Shown here piece by piece: positions 10,101 to 19,449 of a stretch of DNA of 64,000 bases; the stretch's first letter is position 1; each line of letters opens with the position of its first letter. The stretch is from Anaeramoeba flamelloides (Eukaryota > Metamonada > Anaeramoebidae): the NCBI GenBank assembly GCA_027625915.1, contig JANTQA010000057.1:2108001-2172000 (forward strand), in the 5' to 3' direction. The notes beneath the pieces are model-generated. The model had not been told where the DNA came from. It made no database searches and saw nothing but the letters and a program-made list of their open reading frames with translations. The translations under genes were made by a program, and so were the position numbers.

Positions 10101-12494
10101 TTATTTCTCGTTTATTCTTGATAAAATATTATTAAATTCTGTAATTTCTTCTAAATATTTTTCTTCTAACCATTCTTTTCTGTGTATTGGATCTGAAAAA
10201 TATTCAACATTTTCAATATATAATCTTTTTTTAATTTGAATTCTGAACTTTTTCATCAATTTTTTATTAATATAAAAACAAAGATAATTAAATAAAGATA
10301 TTTGAAAGCATTTTATGATTTGGCTATTATGTAATTTTGTTTTGATTTTGATTTCTTTAATTAATTTATTTAAATCATGATTTTTTATTTTTTTTTCATT
10401 CTCCAATACCATTTCATTTTCATCATTTAATTTATTAAGAATATCACTATTACTAATACCGCTACTATTATTTCCTGATTTGGGTGATTTTTGATTTTCT
10501 GTTTTTTCTTCCAACATGCTTTTATCATTTTGATTATTAGTTTTCTTTTTCATTTCGATTTCCATATTCATGGAATTTTTTTTTATTTGCTTTATGAGCT
10601 CTTCCTTTTGGTTATTATTTTGAGTTTTTTCGATATTCGATTCTGATTCTTTATTTATTGTCATTTGTTCCATTTGTTTTTTTTGATTTGAAAATTCTTC
10701 ATTTTCTTTCTTTTGCTTTGTATTTGAAATATTTCCATCCCCCTTTAATTTATTTTCAGTTAAATTCATTTCATTTTTCTTTTCATCGTCATCATCATTA
10801 TTAAAATTAGAATTGGGAATAACTTCTTTTTTTTCAATAGTATTTAGATTTACATTTATATTATGATAGTTGATAAAATTATTTTTTTTCATTGTGTATT
10901 TTTTTTTCTTAAAATGATTTATAAAATATTTTTTTAAAAAATACCCATCTTTCCATAAATTTTCTAAATCTAATTGGGTTCTAATCGAAGAAAAAGTTGA
11001 AGATTCGATCTCACTCGTAATTTCAAAAACTGATGGATCTTTTAAAGGATCTAAATATATCGAATTTAAAAACTTTTTTTGGTTTTGATTTGAACAATAG
11101 GGTGGAAATATTATAAAATTATTGATTCTACATCTATATTGATCAGGATACTTAAAATATCGATAAGAAGTTGCGATTCCAGCTAAAGCGTAATAATAAC
11201 TTTTCTTTTTTTTTTGTTTTTCATTTAGTATTTTTAACGAATTATCATGATTTTTATTATTTCCATTTTCTTTTTCATTCTCATTTTCTTTGTCATTTTT
11301 ATTATTATTATTATTGTTGTTGTTGTTGTTATAACTCTTTATCAATTGATTGATTTGATGATTTTGGAAATTATTTGGCTTTGGATCGTCATATTTTTGT
11401 ACCTTTTCAAATAAAAGATAAATTGTCCAAAAATTGTCTTTAAAATCAAAAGATTGATTTTTAAAATCAAACCAAATTAAGAGATGTTGGATTGATTTAA
11501 AATAATCTTTAAATACTGGATCATCAAATTTGCTAGAAAATACTTCAAATTTTAGATTAGATAACGAAGATTGTTCTTTTATCAAAGGTAATTTATATTT
11601 TGTAATTAATTTTCCGGGTGGAGACCATTGAGTACGTATTTCTGTTTCAACTTTGTAGTCAAATTCAATTCTTGAGTCCAATAAATTACCCTTTTCAAAG
11701 GATTTTTTGATTTTTGAAATTATTTGTTTATTATTCAAATTCACTTTTTCTTCTTTTTTTTGAATTGATTGGAGAAGTGATTTTATTACCTTTTCATTAT
11801 TTTCACCTTCTTCCTCATCATCTTCATCTTTTTCATCTTCCCCTTCGTCTTCTTCCTCGTCACCATCTTCTTCCTCATCTTTGTCTTTTTCATTTTTATT
11901 GGTGTCGTCTTTATTCTTGTGTTTTGTGAGTTTCTTTGATTCTTCAGTTTTTTTTTCTTTTTTGTTTGTCTTTGCTTCTTGTTGTGGTAGCTTTTTTTCT
12001 TCAAAGTTTTTGGCATTAATTTTTAATAGAATATTTGAATCCAAAATTTTGCTATTTGATTGTTCTATTGCTTTCCTGATCACTGATTTTGTTGTCTTTG
12101 GAATTAGCTTGAACAAACGATTTGGGATTGTTATTGTTTTTTTTGCTTTTGTTTGGTTATAAAACAGGGAATTTGTTTCTAAAGAATTTGAAAGTTCTGA
12201 AAGCTTTCTTTGTGCCAATTCTCGGTTTGATTGCTTTTGGTTTTGGTCAATAGATCCATAATGTTCAAAAAAACCTTCTCTACAAGAAGGAGTTAAATGT
12301 AAGTGAATTACTAATGGGTTGTGTCTGTTTTTTTTCTCGGATTTTTGAAAGAATAAAGAAGATTGTTCTGGTGAGAATTTATGTAAAATTTTCATATCGC
12401 GATGAAGATAAATAACAACAGATTTTGTTGTGTTGGTAATTTTTTCTCGAGAGACTGGAATTGAAGTTGAAGTAAAGATTGTTGATTCAGTCAT
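10101..12494 (-). CDS. HAT1: Histone acetyltransferase type B catalytic subunit (HAT1-like), expanded and with a degenerate acetyl-CoA loop
   Basis: 797 residues in one exon. Family members acetylate newly made histone H4 in a complex with an RbAp46/48-type WD protein. Pieces of the HAT1 fold can be followed in order: an N-terminal domain (about residues 24-85, FSPEQ..L.F, then LVIHLHLTPSCREGFFEHYGS), IISKIKKSF and WSPPGKLITKY (258-300), NLKFEVFSSKF..F.DYFKSIQHLLIWFDF (314-345) and FWTIYLLFEK (355-364), then the GNAT core YYYALAGIATSYRYFKYPDQYRC..FIIFPPY (433-466), the VFEITSE strand with a likely catalytic Glu495, and a helical tail LNYL..FRIQIKKRLY (about 735-759). Between these sit an acidic/Lys insert (165-248, long Glu/Asp runs), an Asn run (388-398) and a Lys/Asn/Glu insert (540-715). 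The usual Gln-rich, Gly-rich acetyl-CoA loop (QGxGxG type) is replaced by YCSNQNQKK. The assignment rests on remembered family patterns, and activity is uncertain. Confidence 0.75.
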   Translation of the reverse strand: MTESTIFTSTSIPVSREKITNTTKSVVIYLHRDMKILHKFSPEQSSLFFQKSEKKNRHNPLVIHLHLTPSCREGFFEHYGSIDQNQKQSNRELAQRKLSELSNSLETNSLFYNQTKAKKTITIPNRLFKLIPKTTKSVIRKAIEQSNSKILDSNILLKINAKNFEEKKLPQQEAKTNKKEKKTEESKKLTKHKNKDDTNKNEKDKDEEEDGDEEEDEGEDEKDEDDEEEGENNEKVIKSLLQSIQKKEEKVNLNNKQIISKIKKSFEKGNLLDSRIEFDYKVETEIRTQWSPPGKLITKYKLPLIKEQSSLSNLKFEVFSSKFDDPVFKDYFKSIQHLLIWFDFKNQSFDFKDNFWTIYLLFEKVQKYDDPKPNNFQNHQINQLIKSYNNNNNNNNNNKNDKENENEKENGNNKNHDNSLKILNEKQKKKKSYYYALAGIATSYRYFKYPDQYRCRINNFIIFPPYCSNQNQKKFLNSIYLDPLKDPSVFEITSEIESSTFSSIRTQLDLENLWKDGYFLKKYFINHFKKKKYTMKKNNFINYHNINVNLNTIEKKEVIPNSNFNNDDDDEKKNEMNLTENKLKGDGNISNTKQKKENEEFSNQKKQMEQMTINKESESNIEKTQNNNQKEELIKQIKKNSMNMEIEMKKKTNNQNDKSMLEEKTENQKSPKSGNNSSGISNSDILNKLNDENEMVLENEKKIKNHDLNKLIKEIKIKTKLHNSQIIKCFQISLFNYLCFYINKKLMKKFRIQIKKRLYIENVEYFSDPIHRKEWLEEKYLEEITEFNNILSRINEK

Positions 12495-13280
12495 TTCTTT
12501 TTTTTTTTTTTTTGTTATTTACGAAAATGGACAAAAAGAACAATTGTAAAAAAAAGGAAAAAGCAAAAAAATGATATTTTTCAATTTGATTCTAAAATTT
12601 TGAAAAATGATAAACCCACAAACAATTTTTTTGTTTTTTAAGTCTAACCCAATTTACTTTGAAATTATTTAGTGAAAAAATTTTTAGGTTACCAAAGAGA
12701 ATTTTAAACAGTTAAGGGAGTAGCTACACCATTAGGCATGATAAAAATTTGAGAGAGATTAGATAAGAACATTTTATTTTAGTGGCGTGTGATCGTAGAT
12801 TCGCTAAAAATTTTTTTAAAAAAATTATTTGATATTTTTTTTTTAGTAATGTTCAACAATTAAAAAATTGAGATTATATTGATAAAATAGTTTGTTTTTT
12901 TTTTTTATTTTATTAAAATAAACTTAATTCCATTAATTTGGGCACAGTTTAAACAGTTGGAAAAATAACAATAAAATGATTTGCATCCAATTGGAAATTA
13001 ATTTTAATTCAACAAACTATTTCATTTTTTGTCTTTTTTGTTTTTGTTTTCATTTTCTATTTCTGAAGTTACTTTAGGACTATCGGAATTTTATGCTCTG
13101 TGGGCATTGAAATACAATACAGTAAATAGATTAAGAACTTTTAAATACAATGAATAGAGGGAAAGTCAAAATATTGCCAATTTTTAGCATTTTAAGATTT
13201 TGACTAAAATCATTTATTGATCCAAAAACTTTTCGAAAAATCCCAACAAAGCAAGGCAAAAATAAAAAGCTATTTTTTTT

Positions 13281-13386
13281 TGATATTAGGAAAACGTCAC
13301 TCCACTTTCTTTTCAAATGGGTGGCTACACTCACCACCAACTCTAACATACTTCAATATAAAGTGGAGTGACATTTTCCCAATATC
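13281..13386. repeat. Hairpin, 27 bp arms
   Basis: The left arm GATATTAGGAAAACGTCACT.. pairs with ..AGTGACATTTTCCCAATATC on the right, with two mismatches over 27 bp and a loop of about 50 bp containing 'gggtggctacactcacc'. This could be a small MITE. Confidence 0.75.
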
Positions 13387-13974
13387 ATTTTGGAACACGA
13401 AAATTTTGAGAGAAAATTTTTGGATTTGACCAAGGGAATTTTTTTTTCAATTTCGTGTAGGATCTGAAATTTTTGCAATGCTATTTTGAAGTCTTGAATT
13501 GGTTTTGTGCTTTAAATAATTTACAAAAGAGTTTTTTTTTTGTTTATTTTTTGTTCTAACTTTTAAATTTTTTTTTAATTTGCAAAAACACAAAGCATTT
13601 TTTTAAAGGAACACAAAACTATCAAGTGGGATTTTATATTTTGGGTTTGTTGTGTAGAAAGGGCAATAGAAACAACAATTAAAATCCCTTTTCCCAACAC
13701 AATAAGATCGAAGTAATTACCGTTAAAGACTAAAATTTCTCTATTTTACCAATTCATCAAGTTTGTGGTTGAGATAGCATTACAAAAGTAAAAAATATTA
13801 AAGGCACCTGTCTAAAGGAATGCTTGTTAAGTTTCTCAAACCACCACCTAATGTTAAACAACCCAATCAGTTGATTTCGAGGCATTGTTACTTTGTTGGG
13901 AGAATTACTCTACTACCCCGAACAAAACTCTCAAAAAAAAAAAAAATTAAAAGGAAAGGAAATAGAATGGGTTT

Positions 13975-14348
13975 CACAAGTGTGAATATGAATGTTGTAA
14001 AAAATAGAGTTTTTTTGATTTTCTCAAAAAATTGTGATTTTCACACCGTTACCAAAGTTTTGATTATGGATATATCTATATCGGGTTAAAATTTTAAGTT
14101 AATAATGATTCTAAATCAAAAACCGCCTCGAAATTAAAGATGTTTTGTTTTGAAAACAAATTTTTTTTTGGAAACAAAACATCTGTAATTTCGAGGCGGT
14201 TTTTGGTCTAAAATACTTTTTTGCTTATTTATATAATCTCATTTCTAAATCTCTATTTCCTAAACTTTGGTAACAGTGTGAAACTCACAATTTTTTGAGA
14301 AAATCAAAAAAACTCTATTTTTTACAACATTCATATTCACACTAGTGT
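13975..14348. repeat. Hairpin within a hairpin
   Basis: Outer arms of about 80 bp (13975-14060 and 14263-14347) contain 'gtgtgaatatgaatgttg' and its mirror 'caacattcatattcacac', plus 'ccgttaccaaagttt' mirrored by 'aaactttggtaacag'. Between them an independent hairpin (14116-14210) has arms with 'aaaaaccgcctcgaaatt' and 'aatttcgaggcggttttt'. The stem-flanking spacers are not complementary, so two separate palindromes are nested. No coding capacity. Confidence 0.85.
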
Positions 14349-15025
14349 TCAAGATCCCAAAGATCGAAAAAAAAAAAAAAGTCCAGAAACCTAATCGATA
14401 CACTTAGCTTTTAAATACCCAACGACACAAAATTAACCCAAAAAAAATTTTTCAGCATCAAAAAAACCAATTTAGAGACACCAGAGAAGAAAGCAAGGAA
14501 TTCATTATTTTTTCAAGAATACTATCAAGATTTGTTAAGAGAAAATAACAAAGATGTTAAATTCAACCTAAAAATGGATTTGCCAAACCCAAAAATTTCC
14601 AAAAAAAACCCTAAATTTTAAGTTAGCAAGATCTATAAGATCAAGTTTCTTTTAAGCCAATAAATATGTTTCTACACTTAAAAATAGTATCCACTGAGCA
14701 TAAAATTCTGATAATCCCTAATCTGTTTCGTTAGATCTGAAAATTTTTTATAGATGGTCGATAGATGATTACAGTTGAGTTTCTTAAATTGAAAAATCCT
14801 CATACAACTGGTCGATGATATCTTTTCATTTGATCGATCAACCATTGTTGGTGTAATTTTAACAAATCAACCAATATATTTTTTGTTAAAACTCTTTCAT
14901 TTCAGCTCGTTTCCTTATTTTGGACACACTTGTTTTGATTTTTTATTTTATCTTGTTTTCTTATATTTGGATGAAAATGATTACTTAAAAAACCATGAAT
15001 ACTATGTTACTTAAATGTGGTTTTA

Positions 15026-15227
15026 TACAGTCAGTTTCACTTTTAAGGCACAAACTTTCTAGGAAATTTAAGGCATAAAAAAAATCTCAAATTAAAGCAC
15101 AAAATACACAATCTAGTAAAAATAAATTGTAAAAAAAAAAAATTCCAAATTTTGTGCCTTAATTTGAGATTTTTTTGTGCCTTAAATTTCGTTGATAGTT
15201 TGTGCCTTAAAAGTGAAACTGACTGTA
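15026..15227. mobile_element. TA-flanked hairpin MITE (CAGTC family), copy 3
   Basis: Intact copy, TA-CAGTCAGTTTCAC to GTGAAACTGACTG-TA, 202 bp. The arms with 'ttttaaggcacaaactt' and 'gtttgtgccttaaaa' are almost perfectly self-complementary. It is one of the best preserved of the six copies. Confidence 0.88.
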
Positions 15228-15673
15228 TTACGTTTGGAAAAATATCATAAATTGAGTTTTTGTTTTCCTTATTTTTGATTTTAGATATGTCCAAATTTTT
15301 GGAATGAGGTTTAGTTTTTTTTTTGGAGATGATAATTCCAGATTCTTTGAATAAAACTGATGGCTATTTTCTGGTTTAAACTTTGGTAACATAAAATCAC
15401 CTTTATTTCTCATATTCCACTAAAGACAACGATTTAAAATCCTCACAAGTAATAATTTGACTTAATTATTCTTTTTTTTTTGTATCTTCTAGCTATAAAA
15501 GTCCCATTTATGTTTCCTTTTATGATTCTCTCAATTGTAATAGTGTTGTTCTTTTTAAACAAAATCCATTAATCCCAAATGCCACTAATAAAAAAATATT
15601 TCTAATTGCTTTCTGTTGTCAGGATTAAAAAAATCTCAAAAATGATGAAAATTGAAAAAATGTTAAAATTAAA

Positions 15674-15768
15674 TGCCATAATAGAATGTTGAGATAAGGA
15701 TAAAAGATAGGTCATTCAACATTCAAAACACTATTTTAAGCAATTCAACTCAACATTCTATTGTGGCA
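15674..15768. repeat. Hairpin, 20 bp arms
   Basis: TGCCATAATAGAATGTTGAG pairs with CTCAACATTCTATTGTGGCA, one mismatch, around a 55 bp loop that itself contains 'attcaacattcaaaac'. Confidence 0.8.
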
Positions 15769-16039
15769 ATTCCTTTGAGACTTTTGAAAAAAAAATTTCA
15801 AAAATTTAATGAATGAAGTACTTTAAATAATAAAAATCAATGAGGTACAACAAGAGTAAAAAATGTTATTTTCTGATCCTTTTCAAAATTGCAAAAAAGT
15901 GAAAAATTTTCCTTTACCGTGGCTACTCCCTTAATTGCTACGATGGAATTTGAGATTGGTAATTTAGAGAATAAAGTTTAATACAATTTTTAATCGTGAA
16001 GACTTAAAGGAAAGTGAAAAATGACAATTTGGCTTAATT

Positions 16040-16300
16040 AATAAGAGAAAAATACACGACTAAAGATAAAATGGAGGATATAGCACACCAACAGTTTTTA
16101 TAATCCTAACTTTTAGTCAGGGTTTTTTTTTATTGATATAATTATTAAAAATTAGTGAAAAAATTATTTATTTTTGAGATCTCCAAAACAAAATAAGATT
16201 TTAAGATAAGATCAGATCTTAATTGTTTTTGATTATTTAATTGAAAGAAATACAATATATTATTCTTGTTTTTATTTTTATTTGTTCTTTTTTTGATTTT
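16040..16300. repeat. Dispersed repeat 'aaaatggagga', copy 1
   Basis: Shares ordered blocks with 32560-32790 and 52530-52770: 'taaagataaaatggaggat', then 'agcac..caacag', then 'tttagt..gggttttt', then 'tttttgagatct', then 'gattatttaattgaaa'. All three copies lie in the same orientation. No open frame. Confidence 0.7.
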
Positions 16301-16892
16301 ACTTTACATTTTCGGAAAGTTTTAGCATAAAAATTATTTGTTAAAAGCATAAGTACGAGTATAAAAGCCAAAAATGGGTATATTATTAAATTTCAAATTT
16401 GGTAAAGTCAATATTTTTTTTTATATTTTTGAAAGGTTACTATTATTGTTATAGGTATGGAAGTTTGTAATGGGTTTTAAATGCTATGGGTGGAAAAATC
16501 GAAAAGATAATTTATCAATTAGTAATAATTTATGAAATAAATTGTTGAAAAATCTAAAATTGTTTAATCATCAATATAAAATATTTTTAAAAATTTTAAT
16601 AAACCCAATTTAACCACCAAAGTTAAGTATAAAATTTATTCCCTTTAAATAAGTTATAAAAGTCTAATTCCTATTTTTATTTTTTTTTTTTCAAAATCCT
16701 GACTAAAATTCCCTAATATACCATCCAAACCACTAAAACATACTTTAACTTACCCTTAAATACCTTAAAATATCAGTAAAGGGGGTTTTGAATACCTAAA
16801 GTTAAGTGTATTTCAATGGAATTGAATTTTTTGAAAAAAATGAGAAATTGACTAATTTTGAAATTTTACCCAATTTGAAAAATATTCATTTA

Positions 16893-17094
16893 CCCCAAAA
16901 ATGTCCATTTTTTTTGTCATTTTTTTTCAATTAACTTTTTTGGAATATTCACAAGTCATCGTTTTGAAACAAATATTTAGTTAGGTTTGAAAAGTAATCA
17001 TTTTTACATTTCATGCAACTTTTTGTTGATTGGCTTTTCCAAAAACCAATATTGTAAAAAAATGAGAAAAATTTAATGGACATTTTTTGCTTTA
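16893..17094. repeat. Dispersed hairpin repeat, copy 2 (partner at 7.6 kb)
   Basis: Starts 'aaaaatgtccatttttttt' and ends 'aatggacattttttgc', so the ends are inverted repeats. The interior 'ttaggtttgaaaagtaatc' and 'acatttcatgcaact' matches the 7570-7760 copy. Confidence 0.65.
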
Positions 17095-18239
17095 ATAATG
17101 TTACTAGTACTTTACCGATTTTCCTGCGATGTCAAAAATGTTTTTTTTATTTATATCAAGCAACTTTTGTTTTGTGATTGGGATATTTGAATGAAATTTT
17201 TTTCCTAATTTTTTTATGAAAAAATGGGAAAAGAACTTTCCAAAAAAGTGAATATAAAAAAAATACAAAAATCTAGAGTATTTTTTTATATACCTACATA
17301 GGTACTTGTACAGTTTTCTTAAAAATTAACTCTTTTTTTTTAGAGATAAATTTTATATTTGATCCTTCATTTTTTAGAATTTATTTTTTACTAATATAAC
17401 TTTACAAAACCAAGTACATATTTATTAATTTATTGTTTATTGTCCATTTCTTATAACTTTTTATGTATAAGTCTTTTCCATAAATAAAAAAGAAACATTG
17501 CTTTTGAATTATTGAAAGAAAGATTTAACTTTTAGCAACTTATTCTTTTAACAACAGTAACTTTGAAAAAAAAATAATAAATTCTTTTTCAAAAAGTAAT
17601 TTGAATCTAAAAAGCAACAAAACACATAACTAAAATAAACAATTTGTTTTCTGATCCTTTTTGAAAGTTAATCAAAAAGTGAAAATTTTTACTTCGTCTT
17701 ATTGTTTCCCTTAAATTTCAAAACAAGGAAAAAAAAAAAAAGAAAATTATTTAACATTAAATAGTTTCAAGATGAATGAGGGTTTGTCTAAAGTGTAATT
17801 TAAAAGGTGTTTGAAGTTAAATTAAGCAAGTTTAAATAAGGTTAAAAATTCTTTGATTTTTAGACTTGACTTGGAAAAGCTGTAATAAGAAGGCTTTCTG
17901 AATGAAAAATTGGTTGTGTTTTCCAAATAATATTAGTCTAGTTAGTTTAAAGAACAAAATTGTTTCTTTTTTGTGTTTTTATGTTGTGTGTATTTTTGTT
18001 CGAATAATCTGAAAAGAAAAAAATATCAAAAAAAAAATCAAAAATAAATTAAACAAAAAAATTGATGAATTTCAAAAGAGATCTATTCTTCAAACAAAAA
18101 ATTTAAAGAATACCCGATCTTAATTTATTTGAAATACTCTAAAATGCTTGATAAATTTCTGTTAAAAAGATATTTCATTCCTTTTAAAAAAAAGTACTAG
18201 AGAAAAAAAAAAAAAAAGTAAAAGAAAAAAGCATTATAT

Positions 18240-18566
18240 TTATTTTTTTGCGATTGTCTCGAGAATGTCAGAGTCACCTTGGTCCAAAACAGTTACCACA
18301 GAGGTTCTAAAATATTTACCGCATGCACGACCAAGATCGATATTGTTACCATTGAATTGATGGAATTTACATCGTGAAAGCATTGCATAATATTGGATTT
18401 CAGATTTTTTAAGTGGTGGGCAATTGTTCGCAACAATTAATAATTTGCCTTCTCCTTTACGTAAATCTTTAAGGCACTGTTGGGTTCCAAGATGGTATTT
18501 TCCTGATTTGATGACAAGTGCAAGTTTTGATCCAATTCCTTCAGTTTTTTTAGATTTTTTTGACAT
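18240..18566 (-). CDS. RPL30: 60S ribosomal protein eL30
   Basis: 108 residues, single exon, full length for the family (about 105-115). It is a large-subunit ribosomal protein of the L7Ae/L30 RNA-binding fold. Diagnostic segments are [15 protein letters not shown] (11-25), the [35 protein letters not shown] block (29-63) with the conserved NNCPPL loop, and ending [25 protein letters not shown]. The start is the only Met before the domain, with the lysine-rich N-terminus usual for eL30. It lies head-to-head with uS15 only 231 bp away, which points to shared regulation of two ribosomal genes. Confidence 0.98.
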   Translation of the reverse strand: MSKKSKKTEGIGSKLALVIKSGKYHLGTQQCLKDLRKGEGKLLIVANNCPPLKKSEIQYYAMLSRCKFHQFNGNNIDLGRACGKYFRTSVVTVLDQGDSDILETIAKK

Positions 18567-18797
18567 TTTGTAAAATAAATATTTCTTTTTGAAAAAAAAT
18601 GAATTTGGCTATTAAAAATTTTGGTTTAGCTTTCGACCATGATCAAAAGATGTTTTGTTCGAATCGGAAACATTTATTCCACTTTTTAGCCAAAAAGATT
18701 CTTGGATCTTTACTTTTCAAGAAGTCTTCAAGATTTCATTTTTTTTAAAACCTTATCTTTTCTTTATTTTTTTAAATAATATTAATTTTATCTCAAA
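18567..18797. promoter_or_regulatory. Shared divergent promoter of eL30 and uS15 genes
   Basis: The 231 bp between the two start codons must carry both promoters and both leaders. It contains an A/T-rich segment next to each start and a less A+T-rich centre (about 18625-18735, including 'ttcgaccatgatc' and 'attcttggatctt'). No TATA box or known factor site can be named with confidence. The role is inferred from the head-to-head arrangement. Confidence 0.6.
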
Positions 18798-19449
18798 ATG
18801 GGTCGTATGTTTGGATCAGGAAAAGGTATCTCGCGTTCTGCCAGACCTTATAAAAAAACACCACCATCATGGTTAAAAATCACACCAAAACAAGTTATCG
18901 AAGAAATCTGTAAAATGGCTAAAAAGGGTCTTACACCATCACAAATTGGTATCCACTTGAGAGATCTTTTCGGTGTTGGACAAGTTAAATCAGTTACATC
19001 AAACAGAATTCTCAGAATCCTTAAAGCAAACGGTTTGTTTTTTTTTTTTTTTTCTTTTTGTTTTTTTATTTAATTTTTTTCTTTTATCTTTTTTGCTTTT
19101 TTATTAATTTTTTTTTTTTTTATTTTATTTCTTTTTTATTAATTTTTTTTTTTTTTATTTTATTTCTTTTTATTTGGAATTTTTTTTTTTTTAATTTGAA
19201 TTGTGTAATTCTTTCCAAAACAAAATAGGATTGGCACCAAAAATCCCAGAAGATTTATATCATTTGATCAAAAAAGCTGTCTCCATCCGTAAACATTTAG
19301 AAAAGAATAGAAAAGATAAAGATGCTAAATTCCATTTAATCCTTGTTGAATCAAAAATCTATAGAATTTCCAGATACTACAAAAAAACTAGACAACTCCC
19401 ACCAAATTGGAAATACTCCTCATCAACAGCTAGTGCATTAGTACAATAA
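18798..19449 (+). CDS. RPS13: 40S ribosomal protein uS15 (S13), two exons
   Basis: Exons 18798-19032 and 19229-19449, joined in phase 1 (a split Gly codon, G|GA), give 151 residues, exactly the length of human RPS13. The protein binds 18S rRNA in the small-subunit platform. Recognisable blocks are [17 protein letters not shown], the highly conserved [70 protein letters not shown] and the ending [17 protein letters not shown]. The 196 bp intron starts GTTTGT, ends AAATAG and is almost pure T on the sense strand. An extra N-terminal in-frame stretch upstream is not needed, because the family start MGRM is present. Confidence 0.98.

Larger units (their letters stand above)
12495..18239. other. 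Long intergenic region rich in hairpins
   Basis: No supported gene across 5.7 kb. An 89-codon frame at 13820-14089 runs into a palindrome and is judged spurious. The region holds five distinct inverted or dispersed repeats (listed separately). Short repeated blocks are also visible: 'gggagtagctacacc' at 12718 resembles the reverse complement of 'gtggctactccc' at 15919, and 'ttttctgatcctttt' recurs at 15869 and 17647. Confidence 0.6.

Noticed and set aside
11786..12162. Frames on both strands within the HAT1 low-complexity insert
   Set aside because: They are shadows of the Glu/Asp/Lys repeat coding region.
13820..14089. 89-codon plus-strand frame
   Set aside because: Its second half is the left arm of the 13.98-14.35 kb palindrome; no domain or conserved start.
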